Under the pieces are notes generated by a model that saw nothing but the letters and a program-made list of their open reading frames with translations, was not told the origin of the DNA and searched no databases. Shown here piece by piece: positions 44,333 to 55,200 of a DNA stretch of 64,000 nt (position 1 is the first letter of the stretch; each line of letters begins with the position of its first letter). Made by a program: the position numbers and the translations under genes. The stretch lies in contig NZ_JAIELN010000011.1 in the NCBI RefSeq assembly GCF_019753045.1, positions 109,715-173,714 on the forward strand, read 5' to 3'. Source of the DNA: Hyphomicrobium sp. (GTDB lineage Bacteria; Pseudomonadota; Alphaproteobacteria; Rhizobiales; Hyphomicrobiaceae).

Positions 44333-46846
44333 ATGCGCACTACGCCCGGCCAGAACCGACGGTTGACGACCCGGCTGCAGCTGGCGCTTCTGCTACTCGC
44401 GGCAATGGCCTGCGTCGCCACGATGCTCGCAGTCTTCGTGGGCGGCCACCAGATCGAGTCGAACCAGCTCAGCGAACGTCAGTTGGCCGTCGTCGGCATC
44501 GTAGCGGCGGCCGTGTTCATGGCGGGCCTCCTCATCTGGCACATGGGCAGCGTCGCCCGTAAGGAAGCGGGCAAGGCAAAAGCCGAGAGCCAACACCTTC
44601 GTCGCAACCTCGCGGCAGCGGACGCCATCATCCGCGCAGAGCCCCAGGTCCTCATATTTTGGGAGCAGGAACAGGCTGTCCGCATTGCCTCTCACACGCT
44701 GACCGGAATTCCGGGCCTTCCCGAACAGCACGCAGAAATTCTCCGCTTCGGACAATGGCTCCAACCGGCATCCGCCGACACGCTGAAGACGTCGCTCGAC
44801 ATGCTCTTCACCAATGGCCGTGCCTTCAGCATCATCGTGAAGACGACAGCCGGCGCCGCTATCGAAGCGGAGGGCCGCGCCGCCGGCGGACGCGCCGTGC
44901 TGCGCTTCAAGGACGTGTCGACTTACAAAGCCGAAATCGCAAGGATCGATGAGCGCCACGCCGCACTCACGCGCGACGTTCACTCGAGCCGCGCCCTTCT
45001 CGACACTCTTCCGATGCCCGTCTGGTTGCGCGATCCGGCCAACCGGCTCATCTGGGTCAACAAGGCGTACGTCAAAGCGGTCGAGGCCGACAGCGAACTC
45101 GAGGTCCTGGACCGCCAGATCGAACTGCTCGAGACGCGTCAGCGTAAGCATGTGTTGAAGGCCGTCGGCGCCGGTCAAAGCTATCGCGCGCGCGTTCACC
45201 TCATCGCAGGTGGCGAGCGCAAACCCCACGACATCGTCGTCATACCCGTCGACGGCATGATGGCCGGAGCGGCAATCGACGTCACGGATATCGAAACCGC
45301 CCAAGGCGAACTCGATCGCCAGGTTGAGGCTTACGACCGGACGCTCGACCGCGTGGAAACCGCCGTTGCTCTGTTCAATCGCGAGCAGAAGCTGGTTTTC
45401 TACAACGCCGCCTTCACGAAGCTCTGGTCGCTCGATCCGGAGTGGCTGTCGACGCGTCCGACCGACGCCGACATCCTCGACCGCCTGCGCGAGATCGGCG
45501 TTCTTCCGCCGGTCGTCAGCCATCGGGATTGGAAAGCACAGATTCTCGCCGGCTACCGCTCCGGCGCGCCGCTCGAAGATATCTGGAATCTGACGGACGG
45601 ACGCATCGTCAACGTCATCGCCGAGCAGCGCCCCGATGGCGGCGTCACCTACCTCTTCGGCGACGAGACCGACCGCCTCGCACTCGAAGCCCGCTATAAC
45701 GCCCTGATCGACGTCCAGCGCGAAACGCTGGACAGCCTCAAGGAAGGCGTCGCCGTGTTTGGCACCGACGGCCGCCTCAAACTGTTCAACCGCGCCTTTT
45801 GCGGCATCTGGCATATCCCCGCCGGCAAGCTGAACGAGCTGCCGCATATCGGCGAAATCATCGCCGCGGTCCAGAACCTCTATGATGATGCCGGCACGTG
45901 GATGCGCATCGGCCGCGCCGTCACCGCATTCCAGGACGAGCGCGAGACATTCTCCGGCCAGATGATCCGCAAGGACAACGTCGTCGTCGACTACGCGTTG
46001 ATGCCGTTGCCCGACGGCGCGACACTGCTGACCTACGCCGACGTGACGGACGCAAAGCGCGCCGAACGCGCCCTCGTCGAACGCAACGAAGCACTCGTCG
46101 CCGCCGACCGCCTGAAGACGAACTTCATCGGCCATATCTCCTACGAGCTGAGAACGCCGCTGAACACCATCATCGGTTTCTCCGACATGCTCGCAAGTCC
46201 GATGTTTGGCGAACTGAACGACAAGCAGAGAGAATATCTCGCCGACATCATGTCCTCGTCGAAGACGCTGCTCGCGATTATCGACGACATCCTGGACCTG
46301 ACGACAATCGAAGCCGGCGGCCTGGAGCTGAAACTTTCGCCAGTTAACGTCAACGACATGATCCATGCTGCCATTCTCGGCATCCGCGAGCGTGCGGTCC
46401 GCTCGCGCCTGACGATCGACATCGCGATCGCCGATGACGTGACGGAGATCATGGTCGACGAAACCCGAATGCGGCAGGTACTCTACAATCTCCTGTCCAA
46501 CGCAGTCGGCTTCTCGAAAATCAACGGCACCGTGCGACTCGCCTGCTGGCGCCAGGGCGGAAACATCTTTTTCCGGGTCGAAGATGCCGGGATCGGCATC
46601 CCGAAAGATCAGATCGGCCGTGTCTTCCAGCGCTTCGAAAGCCGCAGCCGCGGCTCCGAGCATCGTGGCGCGGGTCTCGGCCTTTCAATTGCCAAAAGCC
46701 TCGTCGAGCTTCACGGCGGCAATATCGAAATCACCTCGGAAGAGGGTCGGGGAACATGCGTGGTCGTTCGAATTCCTGAACGTCCCGTATCCCGGACATC
46801 CGGCGGCGACAGAGACAGGCTGGCGGGCGGCGAGCGCGCAGCATAA
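44333..46846 (+). CDS. divL: DivL-type PAS pseudo-histidine kinase with Tyr at the phospho-acceptor site
   Basis: Membrane protein of 837 residues: two hydrophobic helices (about 15-37 and 50-70), several PAS domains, then a kinase-like module. In the dimerisation helix the phospho-acceptor His is replaced by Tyr604 (TAC at 46142): 'NFIGHISYELRTPLNTIIGF'. This is the hallmark of DivL, which in Caulobacter controls CckA and the CtrA cell-cycle pathway. The ATPase domain looks intact ('LLSNAVGFS', 'DAGIGIPKDQ', 'GAGLGLSIAKSLV'). The tsaE fusion gene follows by 11 bases. ATG 44333 is the first start that includes both membrane helices. Confidence 0.88.
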   Translation: MRTTPGQNRRLTTRLQLALLLLAAMACVATMLAVFVGGHQIESNQLSERQLAVVGIVAAAVFMAGLLIWHMGSVARKEAGKAKAESQHLRRNLAAADAIIRAEPQVLIFWEQEQAVRIASHTLTGIPGLPEQHAEILRFGQWLQPASADTLKTSLDMLFTNGRAFSIIVKTTAGAAIEAEGRAAGGRAVLRFKDVSTYKAEIARIDERHAALTRDVHSSRALLDTLPMPVWLRDPANRLIWVNKAYVKAVEADSELEVLDRQIELLETRQRKHVLKAVGAGQSYRARVHLIAGGERKPHDIVVIPVDGMMAGAAIDVTDIETAQGELDRQVEAYDRTLDRVETAVALFNREQKLVFYNAAFTKLWSLDPEWLSTRPTDADILDRLREIGVLPPVVSHRDWKAQILAGYRSGAPLEDIWNLTDGRIVNVIAEQRPDGGVTYLFGDETDRLALEARYNALIDVQRETLDSLKEGVAVFGTDGRLKLFNRAFCGIWHIPAGKLNELPHIGEIIAAVQNLYDDAGTWMRIGRAVTAFQDERETFSGQMIRKDNVVVDYALMPLPDGATLLTYADVTDAKRAERALVERNEALVAADRLKTNFIGHISYELRTPLNTIIGFSDMLASPMFGELNDKQREYLADIMSSSKTLLAIIDDILDLTTIEAGGLELKLSPVNVNDMIHAAILGIRERAVRSRLTIDIAIADDVTEIMVDETRMRQVLYNLLSNAVGFSKINGTVRLACWRQGGNIFFRVEDAGIGIPKDQIGRVFQRFESRSRGSEHRGAGLGLSIAKSLVELHGGNIEITSEEGRGTCVVVRIPERPVSRTSGGDRDRLAGGERAA

Positions 46847-46857
46847 AACCGAGCGCG

Positions 46858-48405
46858 ATGACAAACCCGGCATTCTTATTCAACGACCTGACGGAAGGCG
46901 ACGTCTCGCGAGTGGCGCAAGAGGTCGCGTTCCTCGTGCAGCCCGGAGATACGTTGGCGCTGGAGGGTGATCTCGGCGCCGGCAAATCGACATTTGCACG
47001 CGCCCTCATCCGAGCCATCTCGGGCAATCCGTCGCTCGAAATTCCAAGCCCCACCTTTACCCTGGTGCAAGCCTACGAAACTCCACGTTTCGACATCGCA
47101 CACTTCGATCTCTACCGTCTTTCCGATGCGAGCGAGATCGACGAACTCGGTCTCGACGCCGCCCTGACGCGCGGCATAGCCGTGATCGAATGGCCCTCGA
47201 AGGGCGACGACCGCATCCCGCGCGAGCGGTTCACCATTCGCTTCGACGAAACCGGCGCGCCGGACCGCAGAAACGTCAGCATCGGCACACCGGCCGATTT
47301 CGTGGCGCGTATCGAGCGCTTCGCGGCGATCCGGGATTTTCTGTCGCGCGCAGGCTGGGGCGAAGCGTCGACGGCCTTCAGCTATCTGCAGGGCGATGCC
47401 TCACCGCGCCGCTATGCCCGGCTTCAGAAAGCCGATGGCACCCGCGCGATCCTCATGGACTCGCCGCAACGGCCGGACGGTCCACCGATACGCGACGGCA
47501 AGTCCTACAGCGCCATCGCGCATCTGGCCGAAAGCGTCAGAGCCTTCGTTGCAATCGACGGTGCGCTCGCAGCGAACGGACTATCTGTTCCGCGCATACT
47601 TGCCGAGGACCTCGCGCAAGGACTGCTGATCATCGAGGATTTCGGCGACGAAGTTTTCGGCGCTGAAGTTTCACGAGGGCGCGATCAAGCCGGGCTCTGG
47701 AAGCGCGGCGTCGACACGCTGATAGCAGTGCAGAGCGCTCCTCCGCCGTCACGCATCGTGCTTTCCGATGGCTCGACGTTCGCACTTCCCGAAGCCGACG
47801 AGGGCGTGCTGGAAATCGAAACCCAGCTCCTTCTCGATTGGTACTGGCCGGCGCTCCACGGCGAACCTGCGCCCCAACCGGCTCGCGACGCATTCACGGC
47901 GCTGTGGAAGAGCACATTCGAGCGCCTGTTGAGCCAGCCGAAGACATGGCTGCTGCGCGACTTTCATTCGCCAAACCTGATCGCGCTCGATGACCGGCCG
48001 AGCCCCCGCGACGTCGGCATTATCGATTTCCAGGATGCCATGATTGGGCCCGCTGCCTATGACCTCGTCTCGCTTCTTGAGGATGCGCGGGTCGACGTGC
48101 CGGAAAACCTGGAAAAACAACTGCTCGACCATTACGTCGCGGTCAATTCCTCGCGGAACCCGGCATTCGACGAGCCCGAATTCCGCTTCAGCTATGCCGC
48201 ACTAGGGGCACAACGAAATACCAAAATCCTCGGCATCTTCGCGCGGTTAGCTATGCGCGATGGGAAAAGGCAATACCTGGCCCACATGCCACGGATCTGG
48301 GGGTATCTCGAACGAGACCTGCAGCATGAGGCTCTCGCCGGACTGAGAGCATGGTATGACGCAAACCTACCTCGGAGCCTGCGCGCAGAAGCCCTGAAGA
48401 TCTAA
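46858..48405 (+). CDS. Fusion of TsaE (t6A tRNA modification) and AmgK-like sugar kinase
   Basis: Protein of 515 residues with two parts. Residues 1-150 are TsaE, the ATPase of the threonylcarbamoyl-adenosine tRNA complex: Walker A GDLGAGKST (37-45), 'SPTFTLVQAYE' and 'FDLYRLSD'. Residues 165-515 are a phosphotransferase of the AmgK type, with catalytic loop DFHSPN (368-373) and metal site 'IIDFQDA' (388-394). AmgK phosphorylates anhydro-muramic/GlcNAc sugars in cell-wall recycling. The downstream gene is MurU-like, the next enzyme of that route. Such fusions are known in alphaproteobacteria, but the link between the two activities is unexplained. Confidence 0.87.
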   Translation: MTNPAFLFNDLTEGDVSRVAQEVAFLVQPGDTLALEGDLGAGKSTFARALIRAISGNPSLEIPSPTFTLVQAYETPRFDIAHFDLYRLSDASEIDELGLDAALTRGIAVIEWPSKGDDRIPRERFTIRFDETGAPDRRNVSIGTPADFVARIERFAAIRDFLSRAGWGEASTAFSYLQGDASPRRYARLQKADGTRAILMDSPQRPDGPPIRDGKSYSAIAHLAESVRAFVAIDGALAANGLSVPRILAEDLAQGLLIIEDFGDEVFGAEVSRGRDQAGLWKRGVDTLIAVQSAPPPSRIVLSDGSTFALPEADEGVLEIETQLLLDWYWPALHGEPAPQPARDAFTALWKSTFERLLSQPKTWLLRDFHSPNLIALDDRPSPRDVGIIDFQDAMIGPAAYDLVSLLEDARVDVPENLEKQLLDHYVAVNSSRNPAFDEPEFRFSYAALGAQRNTKILGIFARLAMRDGKRQYLAHMPRIWGYLERDLQHEALAGLRAWYDANLPRSLRAEALKI

Positions 48406-48427
48406 CCCGATTTCGGAGACGCTTCAC

Positions 48428-49168
48428 ATGACGTCCGCCAAGCGCCCCACGAGCGCTTTCGTACTGGCAGCCGGCAAAGGCGAGCGCATGCGTCCGCTGA
48501 CCAATACCCTGCCCAAGCCCCTCGTGCCGCTCGACGGCAAACCACTGATCGATCACGTCCTCGATCGTTTGGCCGACGCGGGCATCAAGCGTGCCGTGGT
48601 CAACGTTCATTACCTCGCCGACAAAATCGAAAAGCATCTGGCGCACCGCTCCGCTCCGAAAATCACCATTTCCGACGAGCGCGACAAACTTCTCGATACG
48701 GGCGGCGGGGCATTGCGTGCGCTGCCGAAGCTCGGCGCAGGACCGTTCGTCATCCATAATTCCGATTCAGTATGGATCGAAGGGCTGGGTTCCAATCTCG
48801 ACCGCCTGCTGAGCGGTTTCGATGCAGACCTGATGGACAGCCTGATGCTCATGGCGCCTCTCGCCGCGAGCATCGGCTACGATGGCCTCGGCGATTTTCA
48901 GATGGACGCGACAGGCCGCCTGACGCGTCAGACCGGACCACGCCTTGCGCCATTCGTCTTCGCCGGAGTTTCAATCGCCCATCCGCGTCTGTTCGAGAAC
49001 GCGCCAAGCGGGCCGTTCTCGTTGAACAAGCTGTGGGATCGCGCCATCGACAAGGGTAGGCTTTATGGTCTCCGCCTCGAAGGCGTTTGGATGCACGTCG
49101 GCACACCCGATGCCCTCAAGGAAGCGGAAGCCGCGCTCAGAGCACCGCTGACGACGAGTTCCGACTGA
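48428..49168 (+). CDS. murU: MurU-like nucleotidyltransferase (MurNAc-1-phosphate uridylyltransferase)
   Basis: Nucleotidyltransferase of 246 residues. The N-terminal signature 'AFVLAAGKGERMRPLTNTLPKPLVPL' is that of sugar-phosphate uridylyl/guanylyl transferases, and 'LLDTGGGALRALP' is typical of MurU. In Pseudomonas AmgK and MurU convert MurNAc to UDP-MurNAc for peptidoglycan recycling. Here the AmgK domain lies in the preceding gene, which supports the same route. Its stop overlaps the addB start by one base (TGATG). Confidence 0.85.
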   Translation: MTSAKRPTSAFVLAAGKGERMRPLTNTLPKPLVPLDGKPLIDHVLDRLADAGIKRAVVNVHYLADKIEKHLAHRSAPKITISDERDKLLDTGGGALRALPKLGAGPFVIHNSDSVWIEGLGSNLDRLLSGFDADLMDSLMLMAPLAASIGYDGLGDFQMDATGRLTRQTGPRLAPFVFAGVSIAHPRLFENAPSGPFSLNKLWDRAIDKGRLYGLRLEGVWMHVGTPDALKEAEAALRAPLTTSSD

Positions 49169-52100
49169 TGCCGGGAAACGTCTTTACCTTGCCGCTCGGA
49201 GTGCCGTTCCTTGAAGCGCTTGCACGAGCGATCTTGAACGGCGACCTGCCCACCGCCGGCCGCACTCCACCCGATATTCTGACGCTTCCGAAAATCACGC
49301 TACTGCTGCCGACACGCCGCGCGGCACGCGTCGCGCGCGAAGCTTTCCTGGCCGTCGCGAACACGCGTGCGCTGATCATGCCGCGCATTCTGCCGATCTC
49401 CGAAGGCGAAGGCGATCTCTCCCTGATCACGAACATTGCCGAACTTGGTCCATCCGGCGCCGAAGCACTGGAGCAGCCGCCCGCGATCAACACGCTCGAC
49501 CGCATGCTGACCCTGATGCAGCTCGTCGCGCGGTGGCGCCAATCAATGGCGGAAACCGCCTCGCAATCGGGCAACACCACGCTCGGGTCGACGCCCGCTC
49601 AAGCAGCCCAGCTTGCCGGTGAACTCGGCAAACTGATGGACGACATCGAACGCGAGAACGTCTCGCTGTCGGGCATTCAATCGCTTGTTCCCGAAGCCTA
49701 CTCCGAGCACTGGAACAAGACGGTCGAATTCCTGAAGATCGTCACCGAGTACTGGCCGCTCCATCTCGAGGCGCACGGTCTGACGTCTCCCGAAGCCCGC
49801 CGCAACGCGCTGATCCTCGCCGAGGCTGACCGCATCTCGAAACTGAAGCCCGACGAGGTCGTGATCGTCGCGGGCGTCACCGGCTCCATACCTTCGACGG
49901 TCACGTTGATGCGCGCCGTCGCCGCCCACCCCTCTGGTGCGATCGTCCTTCCCGCTCTCGATCACACGCTCGACGAGGAAAGCTGGAACCAGATCGTGCC
50001 GCTCCACCCGGAGCATCCGCAGTTCGGTTTGCGGAAGCTGCTCGACGGCCTCGGCATTTCGAGAAGTGACGTGAAGACATTGCCCGGCGTCAACGTTGAC
50101 GCGGCCCGCACCGCACGGTCGGCGTTCTTCAGCGAGGCGATGCGGCCCTCCGCGACGACGGCGCGCTGGCACGCATTTGCGGCCAACGCCGACCGCGACG
50201 AACTTAAGGCCGCGCTTTCCGGCGTATCATTGATCGAAGCACCGTCCGCACAGGACGAAGCCGAAACCGTCGCGTTGATCCTGCGCGAAGCCATCGAAAC
50301 GCCCGGCAAAACCGCCGCGCTCGTTTCGCCGGACCGGTTGCTCGCGCGCCGCGTCGCCATCCGTCTCGAAGCCTGGGGCGTCCGCGTTGATGACAGCGCC
50401 GGGCGGCCGTTCGCGAAAACCGTCCCGGGCGCGTTTCTCGCCCTCGTCATCAACGCAGTCGTCAGCGATTTCGCACCGGCCGAGACGATGGCGCTGCTGC
50501 GTCACCCGCTGTGCCGCGCCGGCATGAAAACCTTCGATATTCGCCGCTTTGCGCGCGCGCTCGAAATCAGCGCCTTCCGCACGGCGTACCTCGGCCGCGG
50601 CGTCGAAGGGATTATCGCTGCGCTCGACACGGCAGAACTCGACGATGGCGGCGACAAAAAATTCATGCACGTCGCCGCCCGCCGCCTATGGAACGAAGAC
50701 CGCGAAGGCGCACGCTTGCTCGTGACGAAGGTTGCAGAAGCTTTCAAACCGCTGACCGATCTCTACGCCGATCAAACGCCGCACACGCTCGCCGATTTCG
50801 CCCGTGCCCATGCCGAGAGCGCCGAAGCTCTCGCCGCGCTGCCCGAGGATGAAGCACCCGCATCGAACGGCCAGAACCCGCTTTGGCAGGGCGAAGCCGG
50901 CAACGTCGCAAGCCGCTTCTTCATGGAGCTTCTGAAGCCTGAAACACCTGACGTCGAAATACGCGCCACCTATTACGCCGATCTTTATGCGACGCTGCTC
51001 GCCAAGGAAAACGTCCGCGAACGTAACGCGGTGCACCCGCGCATTGCGATCTGGGGTCCCTTCGAGGCGCGCCTGCAGCAACCCGACGTGCTGATTATCG
51101 GCTCGCTCAATGAAGGCACCTGGCCCGAAGCCGCCGAGCCCGGCGCTTGGCTCAACCGGCCGATGCGCACCGAGCTGGGCCTCCCCTCACCCGAGGAAGA
51201 AACCGGCCGCGCCGCGCACGACTTCGTCTCGCTTCTCGGCGCCGAGACTGTCTATCTGACACGCGCCGAAAAAGTCGGCGGCGTTCCGACGGTACCGTCG
51301 CGCTGGCTTATGCGCACGACGGCACTCCTCAAAGGCATGAATCTCTTGCCCGCTCTCGAGGCCGATAAACCGTGGCTGGCCTGGGCGCGCTCGAGAGATT
51401 GGATCGATCCGGCAAACCAGATTCGCGTCGAGGCTCCGGAGCCAAGGCCGCCCGTCGACGCACGTCCGCGAAAATTGAGTGTGACCGAGATCGAACGTTG
51501 GACGAGTAATCCTTACGCGATCTTCGCACGCCACGTCCTGAAGCTCGATCCGTTGCCCGTGCTCGGCGCAGCGCCCGACGCGAGCCTCCGCGGCGGACTG
51601 GTGCACAGCGTCATGTCGCAATTTGCGACCGAGTACCCCGGCGCGCTGCCCACCGATCCGCGTGCGGAACTCGAACGCATCGCCACCGCCGTGCTCGAAA
51701 CATACACGGGACATCCCCGCGTCGCCGCCTTCTGGCTGCCGCGCCTCAAACGCTTCCTCGCATGGTTTGCGATGACGGAGGCCGCTCGGCGCGACGGCGT
51801 CCAGGCAATCATCGCCGAGACTTCTGGAAGGCTCGTCCTCGCCACGGGCGTCAAACCCTTCACGCTGACCGCGCGGGCCGATCGCATCGACGACAAGGGC
51901 GCGGCGATTATCATTACCGACTACAAGACGGGAGCCGCACCGAGCGACGCAGCCGTCAAGGCAGGACGCTCGCCGCAGTTGCCGCTCGAAGCCGCAATCG
52001 CGCTCGGCGAAGTCGGATTTCCGCATCTCAGCGGACATACCGTTGAGGCGTTGCGCTATATCCGCGCTTCAGGCGCCGAACCGCCTGGCGAAGAGCGCAC

Positions 52101-52299
52101 GATCAAATGCGACGACGTCGCTACACTCGCCGCCGAAGCCCGCGCCGGACTTGAACAACTGATCACCGCATTCGATCGCGTGGAAACGCCCTATCGCGCC
52201 ATCCGGCGGCCCGGCTATCGGTACGATTTCGATGCGTACGCGCATCTCGCACGCGTTGCGGAATGGTCGGCACACGTCGACGAGGAGGCCGCGTCTTGA
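49168..52299 (+). CDS. addB: Double-strand break repair protein AddB
   Basis: Alphaproteobacterial AddB of 1043 residues, partner of AddA in the helicase-nuclease that prepares broken DNA ends for RecA. A degenerate helicase half is followed by the C-terminal RecB-type nuclease motif 'IIITDYKTGAAP', with the upstream 'RGGLVHSVM' segment. I start at ATG 49168 within the murU stop codon; a frame from 49087 overlaps murU. The addA start overlaps its stop codon, so the two subunits are translationally coupled. Confidence 0.92.
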   Translation: MPGNVFTLPLGVPFLEALARAILNGDLPTAGRTPPDILTLPKITLLLPTRRAARVAREAFLAVANTRALIMPRILPISEGEGDLSLITNIAELGPSGAEALEQPPAINTLDRMLTLMQLVARWRQSMAETASQSGNTTLGSTPAQAAQLAGELGKLMDDIERENVSLSGIQSLVPEAYSEHWNKTVEFLKIVTEYWPLHLEAHGLTSPEARRNALILAEADRISKLKPDEVVIVAGVTGSIPSTVTLMRAVAAHPSGAIVLPALDHTLDEESWNQIVPLHPEHPQFGLRKLLDGLGISRSDVKTLPGVNVDAARTARSAFFSEAMRPSATTARWHAFAANADRDELKAALSGVSLIEAPSAQDEAETVALILREAIETPGKTAALVSPDRLLARRVAIRLEAWGVRVDDSAGRPFAKTVPGAFLALVINAVVSDFAPAETMALLRHPLCRAGMKTFDIRRFARALEISAFRTAYLGRGVEGIIAALDTAELDDGGDKKFMHVAARRLWNEDREGARLLVTKVAEAFKPLTDLYADQTPHTLADFARAHAESAEALAALPEDEAPASNGQNPLWQGEAGNVASRFFMELLKPETPDVEIRATYYADLYATLLAKENVRERNAVHPRIAIWGPFEARLQQPDVLIIGSLNEGTWPEAAEPGAWLNRPMRTELGLPSPEEETGRAAHDFVSLLGAETVYLTRAEKVGGVPTVPSRWLMRTTALLKGMNLLPALEADKPWLAWARSRDWIDPANQIRVEAPEPRPPVDARPRKLSVTEIERWTSNPYAIFARHVLKLDPLPVLGAAPDASLRGGLVHSVMSQFATEYPGALPTDPRAELERIATAVLETYTGHPRVAAFWLPRLKRFLAWFAMTEAARRDGVQAIIAETSGRLVLATGVKPFTLTARADRIDDKGAAIIITDYKTGAAPSDAAVKAGRSPQLPLEAAIALGEVGFPHLSGHTVEALRYIRASGAEPPGEERTIKCDDVATLAAEARAGLEQLITAFDRVETPYRAIRRPGYRYDFDAYAHLARVAEWSAHVDEEAAS
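52282..52288 (+). promoter_or_regulatory. Ribosome-binding site that fixes the TTG start of addA
   Basis: GAGGAGG lies seven bases before TTG 52296, which overlaps the addB stop (TTGA). This decides against the upstream in-frame codon at 52263, which is within addB. Confidence 0.8.
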
Positions 52300-55200
52300 A
52301 CCTCGAGATCAAGAAGACCTCACCGGAAGACATCCGCCGCCTCACCGATCAGGCGCAGAGTGGCGCCTCCGACCCGCAAAACTCCGCATGGGTCAACGCC
52401 AACGCCGGAACCGGCAAGACGCACGTTTTGACACTCCGCGTATTGCGCCTGTTGCTCGCTGGAACGCGGCCCGAGCGCATCCTCTGCCTCACTTTTACGA
52501 AAGCGGCCGCAGCCGAAATGTCGAAACGCGTTTTCGATCGTCTCGCCGGCTGGGTAACGGCCGACGACGAAACACTGCATAAAGATCTTTCCAAAATCGT
52601 GGGCGCGCCCGCTTCCGTCGACTTGATGCAACGCGCCCGAACGCTATTCGCGCTCGCCATCGAAACGCCCGGCGGCCTCAAGGTGCAAACTATCCACGCC
52701 TTCGCCGAACGGCTCTTGCAGCGCTTTCCGCTGGAAGCGGGCGTGCCGCCGGATTTCAAGATCCTAGACGACCAGGCCGCGCGCGAACTCAAGGCCGACG
52801 CGATCGAGGCGACGTTGACCGAGGCGACGGGCGCACCGAATACGTCGCTTGGAAAGGCGCTCGATTTCGTCATTCGCTACGCCGCCGACGCGCATTTCGA
52901 TCAGCTTATTTCCAAGGCGGTCGAGGAGCGCAAATGGCTCGAAGCGACTGCCCACATTGAGCCCGGCAGGATAGAAGACGGGCTCGCGGCGATGGACGCT
53001 CATCTTCGCAAAGAGCTCAACGTGCGTGCGGCCATCGCGGTCGTCGATCTTCATATCGAATGCGCGAACGTTCTCTCGAGAGAAGACGTCCGCGAACTCA
53101 CGGAGCTGCTCGCGTCCGGCGGCAAAACGGATGCCGGCCATAGCGCAAAATTGATCGGGATGATGGCGCACACCGAGCCCCAGCGCCGCGCGCTTGTTCT
53201 CGGCGATTACTTCCTCGTCGACAACGGAGAAGCGCTCCGAAAGAGCCTCATGACGAAGGCGCTTTCCCAGGCGAAGCCGGGCTTGCATGATCGCTGCCAG
53301 CAAGCGCAGCAGAATTTCTTCAAACTCTCTCAGGAATTGAGAGCGCTGACGCTGATCGATGCGTCGCTCGCCCTTTATCAGCTCGCCGGCTCCGTGCTGA
53401 TGCGCTACGCGGCTGCGCGAAATTCCGCCGGCGCGCTCGATTTCGACGATCTCATTCTGAAAACCCGCGAACTTCTGACGAGCGAAAAAGGTCAGGCGCA
53501 GTGGGTGCTTTTCAAGCTCGACGGCGGTCTCGATCATATTCTCGTCGACGAAGCGCAGGACACGAGTCCCGAGCAGTGGGAGATCATTTCCGCGCTCGCG
53601 CACGAGTTCTTCGCCGATATGGGCGCGGGCGCCGTGACGCGCACGGTATTTGCCGTCGGCGACGAAAAGCAGTCGATCTATTCGTTCCAGGGCGCCGCGC
53701 CGAAGATGTTCGCCGAAATGGGCCAGCGTTTCGCAGCGCTCGCGACCGGCGCCAATCTCGCGTGGAGACGCGTGCCGCTTACGCTGTCCTTCCGTACCGT
53801 CGCGCCCGTATTGGCGGCTGTCGACCGCGTGTTTGCCGATCCGGCGCGTACGCCAGGATTGACGGCCGACAACGGCAGCATCGACCACGTCGCCAACCGC
53901 ATCGGGCATGCGGGCCTGGTCGAGATATGGCCGACCGAGATGCCCGACGAAACGGTCGTCGCCGATCCGTGGAACCCCCTTTCCGATACGAACGAGCGTT
54001 CGCCGGCTAACCGGCTCGCGGATCGCATCGCGGATACGATCAAGAACTGGATCGACGGGGCCGAGCGATTGCCTTCCGAGAACCGCCCCATTCGCGCCGG
54101 CGATATCCTGATCCTCGTCCGCAAACGAAACCCGTTTGCGGTGCCCATGGTCGCGGCACTCAAGCGGCGCGGCATTCCCGTCGCAGGTTCAGACCGCGTC
54201 AGACTGACGGATCAGATCGCAGTTCAGGACCTTATCGTCCTCGGCGACTTCTTGACCTTGCCTGAAGACGATCTAGCATTAGCAACCGTTCTGAAGGGTC
54301 CGCTCTTCAATCTCAACGACGATCATCTTCTTGAAATCGCGCATGGCCGCAAACGGACGCTCTGGTCCGCGTTGCTCGAAAGCGCGGACACGAATTCCGC
54401 ATTCAAAGACGCAGCCGAAACGCTGAAGCGCTGGCGCGCCAAATCCGACTTCACGCCACCGTTCGAATTCTTCTCTGGCATTCTCGATCGCGACGGCGGC
54501 CGCGAGAAAATGCTGAACCGGCTCGGGCCCGAAGCTGCCGACGTCATCGACGAATTCCTCGACCTCGCGCTCTCCTACGATGAAAGCGATCCGCCGTCGC
54601 TCACGCAATTTCTCGCCAAGCTCCGCGACGCGAACCCCGAGGTGAAGCGCGACATGGAGCACGGCCGCGACGAAGTTCGCGTCATGACTGTGCACGGCGC
54701 CAAAGGGCTCGAAGCGCCTATCGTCTTCCTACCCGACACCTGCACGACGTCTTCCGGTGACGACGCATCTTCGCGCCTCGTGAAACTTGCGGGACATTCG
54801 GTTGCCGAGGAATCCGCCGAAGCGATCGTCTGGTGTGTCAAAGGCACAAATCGCGTTCCGGCCGTCGAAGGGGCACGAAGAGAGAAGGAGCAGGCCGACA
54901 CGGAGGAGCGCAATCGGCTCCTCTACGTCGCCATGACGCGAGCCAGGGACAGGCTCTACATCGCGGGCTTCGAAACCAAGCGCGGCCGTGCCGATGGCTG
55001 CTGGTATGACGTGGCTTCGGCTGCGTTGATCCCGGCCATGGATGAAATCGATCTCGGCGACGGCAAGAAAATTTGGCGCATGGAACGGCCGCAAGTAGCG
55101 GACCCTGAAAAGCCGAAGCATGAAAAGCGAGCCGAACAGAGCGCGTTTGCCAGGCCCGGCTTCGCAACGCGCCGCGCGCCGGCCGAACCAAAACTTTCCG

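Noticed and set aside
44393..46663. 756-codon open frame on the reverse strand of divL
   Set aside because: Same reason: full overlap with a clear gene and composition typical of an antisense shadow.
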